Shown: positions 8,486 through 16,559, counted from the first letter of the stretch. The stretch: DNA of 64,000 bases from Paenibacillus sp. FSL R5-0912 (GCF_000758605.1 NZ_CP009282.1:4464001-4528000); one strand, 5' to 3'. The notes: generated by a model from the sequence alone, not told the origin. Numbers and translations are program-made.

Positions 8486-8625
8486 GCTTGTTCTTCTACC
8501 AAGTAATGTTTGACGAGTAAATGATGTTTGACTAGACGCTTCCTTACATTTCTCACAAGCATAAGAGCCCATTGTATGCGATAAACCGAATACATCCGCA
8601 AAGGTTCTACCTCAAATCAAATAAA

Positions 8626-8648
8626 GCAGCCTCCCAAGGGAAGGCTGC
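8626..8648 (-). terminator. terminator of the DEAD-box helicase gene
   Basis: GCAGCCT (8626-8632) pairs with AGGCTGC (8642-8648), 31 bp past the helicase stop. A T-rich tract follows on the minus strand (TTTATTTGATTTG). It could work in both directions. Confidence 0.7.
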
Positions 8649-8678
8649 AGTTTATCTTACATTATTCATCTCAAAGAG

Positions 8679-10247
8679 TTATTGAGATCTGCCTGCTTTG
8701 GCCGCAGGACGGCTGCTGGGGCGTACGTTCTGGCTGCTGCCGGGTCTGCTGCCAGATTGGCTGGACCGGTTAAACTGTCCACCACCCGGTTTATTGTTTG
8801 AACCGCCCCCTGGACGGGACGCAGATTTTTCGCCCGGCCTGCTGCCGGAGCCTGCTCTGTTGCCGGACTCGCCAGCAGGCCGGCTGCTGCCAGCCCCGCT
8901 GCCCGCATAGCTACTGCCCGATGCGCTTTTCGCTCCGTTGCCTGCATAGCCACTGCCCGACGCGCTTTTCGCTCCGCCGTTACCGGCGCCTTGCTTGCCT
9001 TGCGTGAACCATTCCGATTTCGGCTTGCGTGCCGGATTCGTTTTAGCTTTCTGCGACGGTTTGGCCGGTGCTTTGCCTGGACGGTCTGCCAGCAATGCCA
9101 GATTGCTCTTGGACATCGGATAAGCATGATCCTTCACTTCCGGAATCACCTTGCCGATCAGCTTCTGGATATCCTTCAGGTATGGAATTTCCTCAGCTTC
9201 GCACAGCGAGATGGCAACTCCGCTCATTCCCGCACGGCCGGTCCGGCCAATACGGTGAACGTAGGTTTCCGGAATATTCGGCAGGTTGAAGTTGATGACA
9301 TGGGATAGCTCATCAATATCAATCCCGCGGGCGGCGATATCTGTAGCTACCAGCACACGTGTCGCGCCGCTCTTGAAGTTTCTCAGCGCATTCTGGCGGT
9401 CATTCTGCGATTTGTTGCCGTGAATAGCCTGGGCGGTAATATTAATTCGGGTCAAATCGCGGGTTACCCGGTCAGCTCCGCGCTTGGTGCGGGTGAAGAC
9501 GAGCGCTGACACGATCGAAGGATCCTGCAGCAAACGGTTCAGCTGATTCTGCTTATTACCATTCTCCAGCAAATAAATCGATTGCTCAATTCTGTCTACG
9601 GTCGAAGATACCGGAGTAATCTCAATTTTCACCGGGTCCACTAGCAATGTCTTCACCAGCTGTGAGATCTCCGCCGGCATCGTTGCCGAGAAGAACAGCG
9701 TTTGCTTCTTGGCCGGCATTTTGGCAATAATCCGCTTCACGTCATGAATGAAGCCCATGTCCAGCATGCGGTCCGCTTCATCCAGCACGAGAATCTGCAC
9801 ATGCTGCAGATCCACATGTCTCTGGCTGATCAGATCGATCAATCTGCCCGGTGTAGCAATCAGAATATCTGCACCCTGGCTAAGCGCCCGTTCCTGGGCC
9901 TTCTGGGATACCCCTCCGACAATCGCTGTCGAGCGGATCGTTGTGAACTTGCTGTACGCCTGAATATTCTCGGAGATCTGCAGAGCTAGCTCTCTGGTCG
10001 GGGTCAGAATCAGGGAACGGATACGTTTCGCTCCGCCGGTTCTGGCCGGCTGCTGGCTGAGCAGCTGAATAATCGGCAATGAAAAAGCTGCGGTTTTTCC
10101 GGTACCCGTCTGGGCGCAGCCCAGAATATCTCTGCCGGCCAAGGCCGCAGGGATGGATTCCTCCTGAATTGGAGTCGGGGATGTATAGTTTTCCAGGCTC
10201 AGTGCCTTGAGAATCGGGGGAATCAAGTTCAAATCGTTAAATGTCAT
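8679..10247 (-). CDS. DEAD-box ATP-dependent RNA helicase (RhlE/CshA type)
   Basis: 522 residues. The helicase core spans 1-370: Q motif TPIQEESIPA, Walker A AQTGTGKT (45-52), PTRELA, DEAD (VLDEADRMLDMGF), SAT, and the C-terminal HRIGRTGRAG. A basic, disordered tail from about 385 to the end is rich in Ser, Gly, Arg, Pro and Asn and holds a 13-residue tandem repeat (see repeat at 8907). Such tails bind RNA and partners in cold-shock helicases that unwind rRNA and mRNA and join the degradosome. Start ATG 10247 after AAGGAG. The closest family is RhlE-like; CshA is the functional analogue in Bacillus. Confidence 0.95.
   Translation of the reverse strand: MTFNDLNLIPPILKALSLENYTSPTPIQEESIPAALAGRDILGCAQTGTGKTAAFSLPIIQLLSQQPARTGGAKRIRSLILTPTRELALQISENIQAYSKFTTIRSTAIVGGVSQKAQERALSQGADILIATPGRLIDLISQRHVDLQHVQILVLDEADRMLDMGFIHDVKRIIAKMPAKKQTLFFSATMPAEISQLVKTLLVDPVKIEITPVSSTVDRIEQSIYLLENGNKQNQLNRLLQDPSIVSALVFTRTKRGADRVTRDLTRINITAQAIHGNKSQNDRQNALRNFKSGATRVLVATDIAARGIDIDELSHVINFNLPNIPETYVHRIGRTGRAGMSGVAISLCEAEEIPYLKDIQKLIGKVIPEVKDHAYPMSKSNLALLADRPGKAPAKPSQKAKTNPARKPKSEWFTQGKQGAGNGGAKSASGSGYAGNGAKSASGSSYAGSGAGSSRPAGESGNRAGSGSRPGEKSASRPGGGSNNKPGGGQFNRSSQSGSRPGSSQNVRPSSRPAAKAGRSQ
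8907..8984 (-). repeat. two 39-bp tandem repeats in the helicase tail
   Basis: Two adjacent 39-bp units, 8907-8945 and 8946-8984, differ at only a few bases. Each encodes about 13 residues of the form GAKSASGS-YAGNG/SG within the disordered C-terminal tail. Because the unit is a multiple of three, copy-number changes keep the frame. Confidence 0.8.
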
Positions 10248-10475
10248 TTTATCTCCTTAATTTTGAGTACATATATTTAGTAAGTCATTAATCACAATCA
10301 CTGTATATACCTTCTGCGGCGTCTCCACATAGCGCTCGTCAAAGTCATAACACATAATGATAACACGTTTTGCCATTAAAAAGAAGCGATACTTTCATCT
10401 CCCCTCTTCAAAACCAATATACGCCGGACTTTTTTCAGTTGTTCTTTAATGCTTTTCGAAAAAACAAGAAAAAAA

Positions 10476-10495
10476 GCAGAGGATTTCTCCCCTGC
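10476..10495 (-). terminator. terminator of the pduL-like gene
   Basis: GCAGAGGA/TCTCCCCTGC-type hairpin (stem GCAG-GGA with CTGC) followed on the minus strand by seven T; 27 bp past the stop at 10523. Confidence 0.75.
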
Positions 10496-10522
10496 CCGTT
10501 GCCTTGCAATACTATTATAAGA

Positions 10523-11095
10523 CTAATCTACGATTTCAGCAGTATCGCCGTTATTGGCACCTGCAGCGTTAGCTTCGTCGGTGTCGATATGCATATCAAG
10601 CTTGAAATTGTCGGATACACGGGCGATTACGTTCTCCAGCACAAGGCCGCGTTCGCCGCCAAGGCGTACCTTCAGGAGCTGCTTGTCGGCAATGCCCCAA
10701 GCTTCTGCTTCAGAAGTGTGGAAGTGGATGTGACGGGCAGCCACGATGACACCAGTCTCCAGTTCAACTTCACCGGCTGGACCTTTGATAGTAATGCCTG
10801 GTGTTCCTTCAATATGGCCGGATTCACGTACAGGTGCCTTCACGCCGAGGCTGAATGCGTCTGTGCGCGATACTTCCAGCTGGGAAGCCGGACGGGCCGG
10901 GCCGAGAATTCTCACTTTGTCGAACTTACCTTTGGTACCGATTACTGCTACTTGCTCATTTGCTGCGAATTGTCCTGGTTGGGAAAGGGGTTTGAACTCA
11001 GTCAATTGGTAACCTGCTCCAAACAATGCTTCCACATGCTCCTGCGTAAGGTGAATATGTCGGGCCGACACACCTACGGATACAGTCTTGCTCAT
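10523..11095 (-). CDS. pduL: PduL-type phosphate acyltransferase
   Basis: 190-residue phosphotransacylase of the PduL family, which swaps CoA for phosphate on acetyl- or propionyl-CoA. Two PduL half-domains with metal-binding histidines are visible: VSARHIHLT near residue 10 and VAARHIHFHTSEA near 117. Start ATG 11095 after AGGAGTG; an in-frame ATG at 11140 would add 15 residues unlike the family and is rejected. No microcompartment shell or diol/ethanolamine genes surround it, and there is no N-terminal encapsulation peptide, so it probably serves as a cytosolic acetate/propionate enzyme in place of, or beside, Pta. Confidence 0.9.
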   Translation of the reverse strand: MSKTVSVGVSARHIHLTQEHVEALFGAGYQLTEFKPLSQPGQFAANEQVAVIGTKGKFDKVRILGPARPASQLEVSRTDAFSLGVKAPVRESGHIEGTPGITIKGPAGEVELETGVIVAARHIHFHTSEAEAWGIADKQLLKVRLGGERGLVLENVIARVSDNFKLDMHIDTDEANAAGANNGDTAEIVD

Positions 11096-11174
11096 TTTTA
11101 AGTCACTCCTTGTATTTTCTCTAGTATCTGTACAAGCCACTGAACATTATACATCTTATTACTCATAAAAAAAA

Positions 11175-11198
11175 AGACCCTCATCACAATGAGCGCCT
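11175..11198. terminator. weak bidirectional hairpin between pduL and the dipeptidase gene
   Basis: CTCAT (11180-11184) pairs with ATGAG (11189-11193), flanked outside by a long A-run and a long T-run, so it could terminate in either direction. The stem is short and has internal mismatches. Confidence 0.4.
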
Positions 11199-11252
11199 TT
11201 TTTTCGACATTTTACGATTCGATAAATGGATTGTCATAGTTTTGCCATTTTA

Positions 11253-12251
11253 TTATCCCTCTGGTGGGGACAGCGGATTCGCTCCCGCAGAAGAAGGCAG
11301 ATGCGTTCTTAGGAAAGTCAGCGCATTCCCGCACAACCAGCCTTTCACCTCATCCTCAGGGTAGTACCTCAGCAGCAAGTCGGTAAACTCCGCATATTTC
11401 CCCGGATGCTCAAGGCCCTCGACCCACATCTCAATGCCGTCAAAATCTGAGCCGAACATGAGCTGCTTCGAGCCTCCCAGCGCGCAGACATGTTCAATAT
11501 GCCTCCGCACATCATCCACCTTCGCCCCTCCCCCGTCGCGTACAAACCAGGGGACAAAGGTTAATCCCATCCGCCCGTCCATCGCAATCAGCGCCTGAAT
11601 CTGCCCGTCACTCAAATTCCGCGGATGGCCGCAGATGGCCGCGCTATTGGAATGTGAAGCTATGAACGGGCGCTTACTGCGCTCCGCCAGCTCCCAGAAG
11701 CCTGCCGGTGCCAGATGGGACACATCCAGCAGCATGCCGCTTCCGTTGCACCACTCGATCAGCCTCCTCCCCTTCTCCGTGAAACCGCCATTGCGCTGCT
11801 CCAGCACACCATCCGCAGCCCAGTTGGCGTAATTCCAGGTTACCCCCAGGAAACGCACTCCCAACTCAAAGCATAGCTGTGCATAGAACAGATTGCCCTC
11901 CAGACCGTCCACACCCTCCAGAGAGAGCATCCCGAAGGCAGGGGCTGTAAGTATCTGTTCATCTGCCTCTTCCTTCCAGCGGAGCCACTGCAGGCCCCCT
12001 GGACCAACTACCTTCTGCCGGAATAATTCAATTTGCCCGAGAACATCCTCAAACTTCGCTCTTCCGCGGTCCGCCGACAAATAAACCGCAAAAACCTGAA
12101 GTTCGACATTCCCCTCCACCAGCCGTTCTGCCGTCACGTCCAGACGAGGGTCATTCTTGAAATCTATCTCCGGACTGGCCTGCAGCTTGCTTAAAGCATC
12201 GCAGTGGAAATCCGCCACTCTCAGCTTCTTGACACTCACTGTAAAGATCAT
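11253..12251 (-). CDS. membrane dipeptidase (peptidase family M19)
   Basis: 332-residue zinc dipeptidase of the renal-dipeptidase type (amidohydrolase TIM barrel). The metal motif DFHCDAL near residue 14, an internal metal Glu in MLSLEGVDGLEG, ASHSNSAAICGHPRNLSD and MFGSDFDGI near the C-terminus are all in place. No signal peptide is seen, so it is probably cytosolic and acts on dipeptides, possibly D-configured at the C-terminus. The start is unsure: GGGAG abuts ATG 12251, while an in-frame GTG at 12239 lies 12 bases past it. It stands alone upstream of spoVS on the same strand. Confidence 0.9.
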   Translation of the reverse strand: MIFTVSVKKLRVADFHCDALSKLQASPEIDFKNDPRLDVTAERLVEGNVELQVFAVYLSADRGRAKFEDVLGQIELFRQKVVGPGGLQWLRWKEEADEQILTAPAFGMLSLEGVDGLEGNLFYAQLCFELGVRFLGVTWNYANWAADGVLEQRNGGFTEKGRRLIEWCNGSGMLLDVSHLAPAGFWELAERSKRPFIASHSNSAAICGHPRNLSDGQIQALIAMDGRMGLTFVPWFVRDGGGAKVDDVRRHIEHVCALGGSKQLMFGSDFDGIEMWVEGLEHPGKYAEFTDLLLRYYPEDEVKGWLCGNALTFLRTHLPSSAGANPLSPPEG

Positions 12252-12380
12252 CTCCCTTCTCTTGAAGAACAGAATAACGGTGGAATCTCTTATTTATAAG
12301 TGTATGCCACAGCATCAGGGAAGAGACGGGACAGTAAGTGAACACGGCTACGCCATCCTTCAAGGAACGGGGTGTCTAAG

Positions 12381-12456
12381 CGAGAAATAGAAGGATAAGT
12401 TATCAGGCAGAGCTTATAAATTCTATATATCAAAATAACCCCACAAAGTGGGGCAC
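12381..12456. repeat. dispersed intergenic hairpin element, copy 1
   Basis: An intergenic stretch with a GAAATAGAA..ATAAG..CAGAGC-TATAA segment (12383-12419) followed by CAAAATAA and the hairpin CCCCAC-AAA-GTGGGG (12439-12453). The hairpin block 12431-12453 matches 20583-20605 at 22 of 23 positions, and the TATAA segment has a recognisable partner at 20619-20649. It looks like two partial units of a small non-coding family. Confidence 0.5.
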
Positions 12457-12472
12457 CCCAAAAATACAAAAA

Positions 12473-12493
12473 CCTGTTTACAGTGTAAACAGG
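12473..12493 (-). terminator. terminator of spoVS
   Basis: CCTGTTTACA-G-TGTAAACAGG, perfect arms, followed on the minus strand by TTTTTGTATTTTT; 23 bp past the spoVS stop. Confidence 0.9.
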
Positions 12494-12516
12494 CTCAATC
12501 TAAAAAGGTCATATAA

Positions 12517-12777
12517 TTATCTGGGTTCAACAATAAGTTTGATCGCCGTCCGGTCTTCCCCATCAATCACTATATCCGTAAAAGCCGGGATACAGATCAA
12601 GTCGACTCCGCTAGGTGCGACAAATCCCCGGGCGATGGCAACTGCTTTGACTGCCTGGTTCAGTGCTCCTGCTCCAATAGCTTGTAGCTCGGCCGATCCA
12701 CGTTCGCGAAGAACACCTGCTAGTGCGCCAGCAACGGAATTCGGATTGGATTTAGCTGATACTTTTAATACATCCAT
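12517..12777 (-). CDS. spoVS: stage V sporulation protein S
   Basis: 86 residues, the family's exact size. SpoVS is an Alba-like nucleic-acid-binding protein that affects septation and later spore stages; in B. subtilis loss blocks sporulation at stage V. Residues 1-86 match the family end to end (MDVLKVSAKSNPNSVAGALAG, then AIARGFVAPSGVDL). Start ATG 12777 after GGGGAGGT. It has its own sigma-H-like promoter and a strong terminator, so it is monocistronic here, next to ymdB as in Bacillus. Confidence 0.97.
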   Translation of the reverse strand: MDVLKVSAKSNPNSVAGALAGVLRERGSAELQAIGAGALNQAVKAVAIARGFVAPSGVDLICIPAFTDIVIDGEDRTAIKLIVEPR

Positions 12778-12833
12778 AGTAAGTACCTCCCCTGGGAAAA
12801 TGATGGTGTTCTTCTTCCACTACAGTAGATGTT

Positions 12834-12858
12834 ATTCGCGAGAGAAGATTTAATTCCT
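12834..12858 (-). promoter_or_regulatory. candidate sigma-H promoter of spoVS
   Basis: Minus strand: AGGAATT (12852-12858, within GAAGGAATT), 11-bp spacer, then CGCGAAT (12834-12840). The sigma-H consensus is RnAGGAWWW, 11-12 bp, RnnGAAT; only the first base of the -10 differs. B. subtilis spoVS is sigma-H dependent, which supports the call. Confidence 0.6.
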
Positions 12859-12979
12859 TCTTTTTGCGGACCTCTCTGGAGAAATTAGTTCAAAAGATAC
12901 TCTTTTTCGATATAATAAATATCACACTTCACCCAAAACAAGCGACTTTTCCCGAAAACCCTGATTTTTTGTAAATCCT

Positions 12980-13774
12980 CTAGCTCATCACCCATTCATC
13001 TTCACGCAGCCGGATCTTCTCCAGTCGTGTCGCCTTACCTGTAGCTTCATCAAGTTCTGCAAATAAACCGTGCAGCTGCCATTTGCCTTCGTCGACTACA
13101 AACCGGGAGGGAAGCTGAGTTGTAAATTTATAGATGATCGCATCCTTTTCCATACCCAGAATTCCTTCTCTTGAACCAACCATGCCCGCATCTGTTAAAT
13201 AAGCCGTGCCTCCAGGCAGGATTACATCATCATTGCTCTGTACATGAGTGTGCGTACCAACAACGATCGAGGCGAGGCCGTCCATGAAATAGCCCATTGC
13301 AATTTTTTCGGAGGTAGCTTCAGCATGGAAATCAACCAGAATACATTTATGCTCTCTGCGCAGCTCTTCCACAATCTCCTCGCCAATGCGGAAAGGATCA
13401 TCAATTGCCGGAAGGAAGGTGCGGCCCTGCAGGTTCACAATTGCCAGCTGTTTGCCGTTGCCTTTAACGACTGTGTACCCTCTGCCCGGAGTCCCCGGCG
13501 GAAAATTAGCCGGACGGATGATCCGCGGCTCGTCATCAATGAACTCAAAGATATCCTTGTTGTCCCAGGTGTGATTGCCCATCGTAATCCCGTGCACACC
13601 CCAGTTGAAGAATTCATTGGCAATAGCCGCTGTGATGCCTCTTCCGGCTGCTGCATTCTCACCATTGGCAATAATAATATGCGGCTGATATTTACTTTTC
13701 AGAGATGGCAGCATTTCACGCAGTGCCTTTCTGCCCGTATTGCCAACGATGTCACCGATAAATAAAACTTTAAT
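12980..13774 (-). CDS. ymdB: YmdB-family metallophosphoesterase (probable AUU start)
   Basis: 264-residue calcineurin-like phosphoesterase, a 2',3'-cyclic-nucleotide phosphodiesterase that steers biofilm versus motility in B. subtilis. Reading from ATT at 13774 gives a start I-K-V-L-F-I-G-D-I-V-G (the AUU would be read as Met), the conserved N-terminus with the metal-binding GD, then NGENAA, GNHTWD, DFHAEATSEK and VGTHTHVQ. The ATT lies after AGGAGGAG at good spacing and yields 264 residues, matching the Bacillus protein. The first in-frame ATG is 13714, which would delete the first 20 residues and the metal Asp. ATC at 13777 is the alternative start. It lies downstream of rny beyond a terminator. 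Confidence 0.9.
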   Translation of the reverse strand: MKVLFIGDIVGNTGRKALREMLPSLKSKYQPHIIIANGENAAAGRGITAAIANEFFNWGVHGITMGNHTWDNKDIFEFIDDEPRIIRPANFPPGTPGRGYTVVKGNGKQLAIVNLQGRTFLPAIDDPFRIGEEIVEELRREHKCILVDFHAEATSEKIAMGYFMDGLASIVVGTHTHVQSNDDVILPGGTAYLTDAGMVGSREGILGMEKDAIIYKFTTQLPSRFVVDEGKWQLHGLFAELDEATGKATRLEKIRLREDEWVMS

Positions 13775-13812
13775 GATTTTCTCCTCCTAAAAGTTTTGTA
13801 TGAAAGAAAAAA

Positions 13813-13829
13813 GGCCCCGCAGGGGGGCC
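13813..13829 (-). terminator. terminator between rny and ymdB
   Basis: GGCCCC (13813-13818) pairs with GGGGCC (13824-13829), followed on the minus strand by six T. It lies 11 bp past the rny stop and 39 bp before ymdB, so ymdB depends on read-through or its own promoter. Confidence 0.85.
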
Positions 13830-13840
13830 GATTTCCTTGC

Positions 13841-15382
13841 TTATTTAGCATATTCTACAGCACGTGTCTCACGAATAACGGTAACCTTGATATGACCCGG
13901 ATAATCCAGCTCACTCTCGATCATCTTCGTAATGTCACGAGCCAGACGGAATGCTTCCGCATCATCAATCTTCTCTGGCTGTACCATTACGCGGACCTCG
14001 CGGCCTGCTTGGATAGCGTAGGATTTCTCAACGCCTTCGAAGGACTCCGAGATCTCCTCCAGCTTCTCCAGACGTTTGATGTACGTTTCCAGGGTTTCGC
14101 GGCGTGCGCCGGGACGTGCAGCTGACAATGCATCAGCAGCTCCGACCAGCATAGCAATCACCGAGGTAGCTTCGCAATCTCCGTGATGGGACGCGATACT
14201 GTTGATAACCACCGGATGTTCTTTGTACTTCTTCGCCAGTTCGACGCCGATTTCAACATGCGAGCCTTCTACTTCATGATCAAGCGCTTTGCCGATATCA
14301 TGCAGCAGTCCGGCACGTTTTGCAAGCACGATGTCTTCCCCAAGCTCACCGGCCATAAGTCCAGTCAAATAAGCAACCTCCATGGAGTGCTTAAGTACGT
14401 TTTGACCGTAGCTCGTACGGAATTTCAGACGGCCCAGAATTTTGATCAGATCCGGATGCAAGCCGTGAACGCCAACCTCGAAGGTAGCTTGTTCACCGTA
14501 TTCACGAATCCGCTCATCCACTTCTTTACGGGATTTCTCCACCATTTCTTCAATCCGTGCCGGATGGATACGTCCATCAGCTACCAGTTTCTCAAGTGCT
14601 GTACGGGCCACCTCACGGCGGATCGGATCAAATCCTGACAGTATAACCGCTTCCGGCGTATCATCAATAATAAGATCAATCCCCGTAAGAGTTTCCAGGG
14701 CGCGGATGTTACGGCCTTCGCGGCCAATAATCCGGCCTTTCATCTCTTCATTCGGCAATGTAACAACAGAAACCGTGGTTTCTGCCACATGATCAGCTGC
14801 ACAGCGTTGAATAGCCAGTGTAATAATCTCGCGGGCTTTCTTGTCCGCTTCTTCCTTGGCCTGCTGTTCTATTTCCTTAATCATCTGAGCAGTTTCATGG
14901 CGAACTTCCTGTTCAACATTGCTGAGAATGATACTTCTGGCATCATCGATGCTCAGATTGGAGATACGTTCCAGCTCAGTAACCTGATTCTTGTAAATAA
15001 CATCAATCTGCTGTTGGGTTTCATCAATTCGTTTCTCTTTGTTAGCTACTTGTTCTTCTTTTCGTTCAAGCGATTCCATTTTTTTATCCAGCGATTCTTC
15101 CTTTTGCAGCAAACGTCTCTCTTGCCGTTGGATTTCATTCCGACGTTCACGAGTTTCTTTCTCAGCTTCGGTACGGATTCTATGAACTTCGTCCTTAGCC
15201 TCGAGTACCGTTTCCTTCTTCAGCGCCTCCGCCTCTTTCTTCGCGTTCTCCACGATGACTACGGCTTCTTTCTCTGCGCTTGAAATCTTAGCTTCTGCAA
15301 GGGATTTACGAATAAAATAACCGAATCCAAAGAATGCTGCAGCTACAACGAGAACGATAATGACCCAGATCACTGTTTCCAT
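13841..15382 (-). CDS. rny: ribonuclease Y
   Basis: 513-residue membrane-anchored endoribonuclease that starts bulk mRNA decay in Firmicutes. Residues 1-25 form one N-terminal membrane helix (VIWVIIVLVVAAAFFGFGYF), 30-190 a long charged coiled coil (KEAEALKKE, ERRNEIQRQERRLLQKEE), then a KH domain (IIGREGRNIRALETLTGIDL) and an HD domain with the catalytic HD in LLHDIGKALDHE and SHHGD. Length and order match the family. Start ATG 15382 after GAGGAGGTGA. Its long leader carries two hairpins, one terminator-like (15464-15487). Confidence 0.98.
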   Translation of the reverse strand: METVIWVIIVLVVAAAFFGFGYFIRKSLAEAKISSAEKEAVVIVENAKKEAEALKKETVLEAKDEVHRIRTEAEKETRERRNEIQRQERRLLQKEESLDKKMESLERKEEQVANKEKRIDETQQQIDVIYKNQVTELERISNLSIDDARSIILSNVEQEVRHETAQMIKEIEQQAKEEADKKAREIITLAIQRCAADHVAETTVSVVTLPNEEMKGRIIGREGRNIRALETLTGIDLIIDDTPEAVILSGFDPIRREVARTALEKLVADGRIHPARIEEMVEKSRKEVDERIREYGEQATFEVGVHGLHPDLIKILGRLKFRTSYGQNVLKHSMEVAYLTGLMAGELGEDIVLAKRAGLLHDIGKALDHEVEGSHVEIGVELAKKYKEHPVVINSIASHHGDCEATSVIAMLVGAADALSAARPGARRETLETYIKRLEKLEEISESFEGVEKSYAIQAGREVRVMVQPEKIDDAEAFRLARDITKMIESELDYPGHIKVTVIRETRAVEYAK

Positions 15383-15407
15383 CTGTTCACCTCCTCGTTG
15401 ATATCCT

Positions 15408-15424
15408 CCAAGGCTTACCCTTGG
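15408..15424 (-). promoter_or_regulatory. hairpin near the rny ribosome binding site
   Basis: CCAAGG-CTTAC-CCTTGG as read on the plus strand, perfect six-base arms, ending about 10 bp upstream of the GAGGAGGTGA site. Confidence 0.5.
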
Positions 15425-15463
15425 GTATTTGTGCAGTTGTTAAACTATCCGTTCATCACCATA

Positions 15464-15487
15464 CAAAAAACCGGTAATACACCGATT
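15464..15487 (-). terminator. terminator-like hairpin inside the rny leader (possible attenuator)
   Basis: On the minus strand AATCGGT-GTATT-ACCGGTT, seven pairs with one G-U, running into TTTTTT. It is 82 bp before the rny start and downstream of the only good promoter seen in the gap, so transcripts from that promoter must pass it. It may simply be the recX terminator. Confidence 0.55.
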
Positions 15488-15628
15488 GCCATACTGCACA
15501 TGCTGCACATGCACACTGCCCGCCTTATCCGGCGATTACATTTCATATGAGTTGTACGCGAACCGGAACATAAGAGTCTGCTTTTTGGGAAGGAAAAAGG
15601 ATTCTTAGTTTATGCCGATTCATGTTAT

Positions 15629-15658
15629 ATTTTATTATTTATAAAAAGACATTGTCAA
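15629..15658 (-). promoter_or_regulatory. sigma-A-like promoter of rny
   Basis: Minus strand: TTGACA (15653-15658), 18-bp spacer, TAAAAT (15629-15634). The -35 is perfect; it lies 33 bp past the recX stop. Confidence 0.65.
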
Positions 15659-15690
15659 GAGAGTCGATAAACGCATTAAAGTCAAGAGAA

Positions 15691-16434
15691 TCAATCCAGA
15701 TCGAAAATCTCCTCTTCTTCCCCCGCAGAATCCTCTTCCGCACGTAGAATCTGGATCACCTGGCGTACCATTTCACCGGAGAAACCTCTGCGCATCAGAA
15801 AGGCGCCCGTCTTGCGCCGCTTCTCATTTATATCTCCGCGGAGCAAATTCCATTTCTTCCGCCCGGTCTGCAGTGCGCCCTCCATTTCCTGCTCAGGGGT
15901 GATCTGATCGAGTGCTTCAGAGATCAGCGATTTATCAATCCCCTTCTCGCGGAGCTCCTGGCGGATCCACATTTTGCCCTTGCGCTGGTTCGTTATGCGC
16001 TGTTCCGCCCACTGCTTGGCATACAGGGGGTCATCCAGAAGCCGCTCCTCCTGCAGCCGCAGCAGAACTTCGGCAATAACAGTCTCCCCTATTTCCTTCT
16101 CCCGTAAACGGCGGGCCATTTCCTGTGCCGTTCTGGGCTTACGTTCCAGATATCTCAGACCTTCTACGTAGGCCCGCTGGCGTTCATCAGCAGCAACAAT
16201 TTCCTCCAGATCCGCCTTCACAAACGAGCTTCCGGAAATCATCCGGTATTTAATCATGACATCTTCATGAACAGTCATCTTATAGGCACCGAAATGAATC
16301 AAATAACGGTAGTTCGACTTCTTCAGCCGCTCTACGCGCGTGATTATGAGCTCTTCATCTTCGGGAAAATCGGCCAGAATCTGTACATCCTGTTCATCCG
16401 GCTCAGAATCCAATTGTATCACCATAATTGTCAT
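15691..16434 (-). CDS. recX: RecA regulator RecX
   Basis: 247 residues, the larger Firmicute form of RecX, which caps and modulates RecA filaments. Three-helix RecX repeats are visible: YLERKPRTAQEMARRLREKEIGE (about 96-118), LLDDPLYAKQWAEQRI, and GIDKSLISEALDQ, with a last one at KTGAFLMRRGFSGEMVRQVI. The C-terminus is acidic. It directly follows recA (126 bp) beyond a terminator. Start: ATG 16434 overlaps closely with GAGGTG; the in-frame ATG at 16425 is an alternative, four codons shorter by three residues. Confidence 0.95.
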   Translation of the reverse strand: MTIMVIQLDSEPDEQDVQILADFPEDEELIITRVERLKKSNYRYLIHFGAYKMTVHEDVMIKYRMISGSSFVKADLEEIVAADERQRAYVEGLRYLERKPRTAQEMARRLREKEIGETVIAEVLLRLQEERLLDDPLYAKQWAEQRITNQRKGKMWIRQELREKGIDKSLISEALDQITPEQEMEGALQTGRKKWNLLRGDINEKRRKTGAFLMRRGFSGEMVRQVIQILRAEEDSAGEEEEIFDLD

Positions 16435-16473
16435 TCACCTCGTTAACATAGACATAATGCCGTTTAATTTACG

Positions 16474-16505
16474 AAAAAGCGCCCTGCTCATTCATCACAG
16501 GGCGC
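16474..16505 (-). terminator. terminator of recA
   Basis: GCGCCCTG (16479-16486) pairs with CAGGGCGC (16498-16505), followed on the minus strand by five T. It separates recA from recX. Confidence 0.9.
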
Positions 16506-16559
16506 CTTATATCTTATCTTCATTATTAAAATTAAATTGCTAAGGACCTGCAACTTACC

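Larger units (their letters stand above)
15383..15690 (-). other. rny 5' region: promoter and long structured leader
   Basis: 308 bp without a gene between the recX stop and rny. On the minus strand it holds a sigma-A-like promoter (15629-15658), a GCATGTGCA direct repeat, a terminator-like hairpin with T-run (15464-15487) and a six-pair hairpin just before the ribosome binding site (15408-15424). This would give a leader of roughly 240 nt. Confidence 0.6.

Noticed and set aside
8407..8601. 64-codon minus-strand ORF after the dapA-like gene
   Set aside because: It runs through the dapA-like terminator, has no ribosome binding site and a composition unlike a protein.
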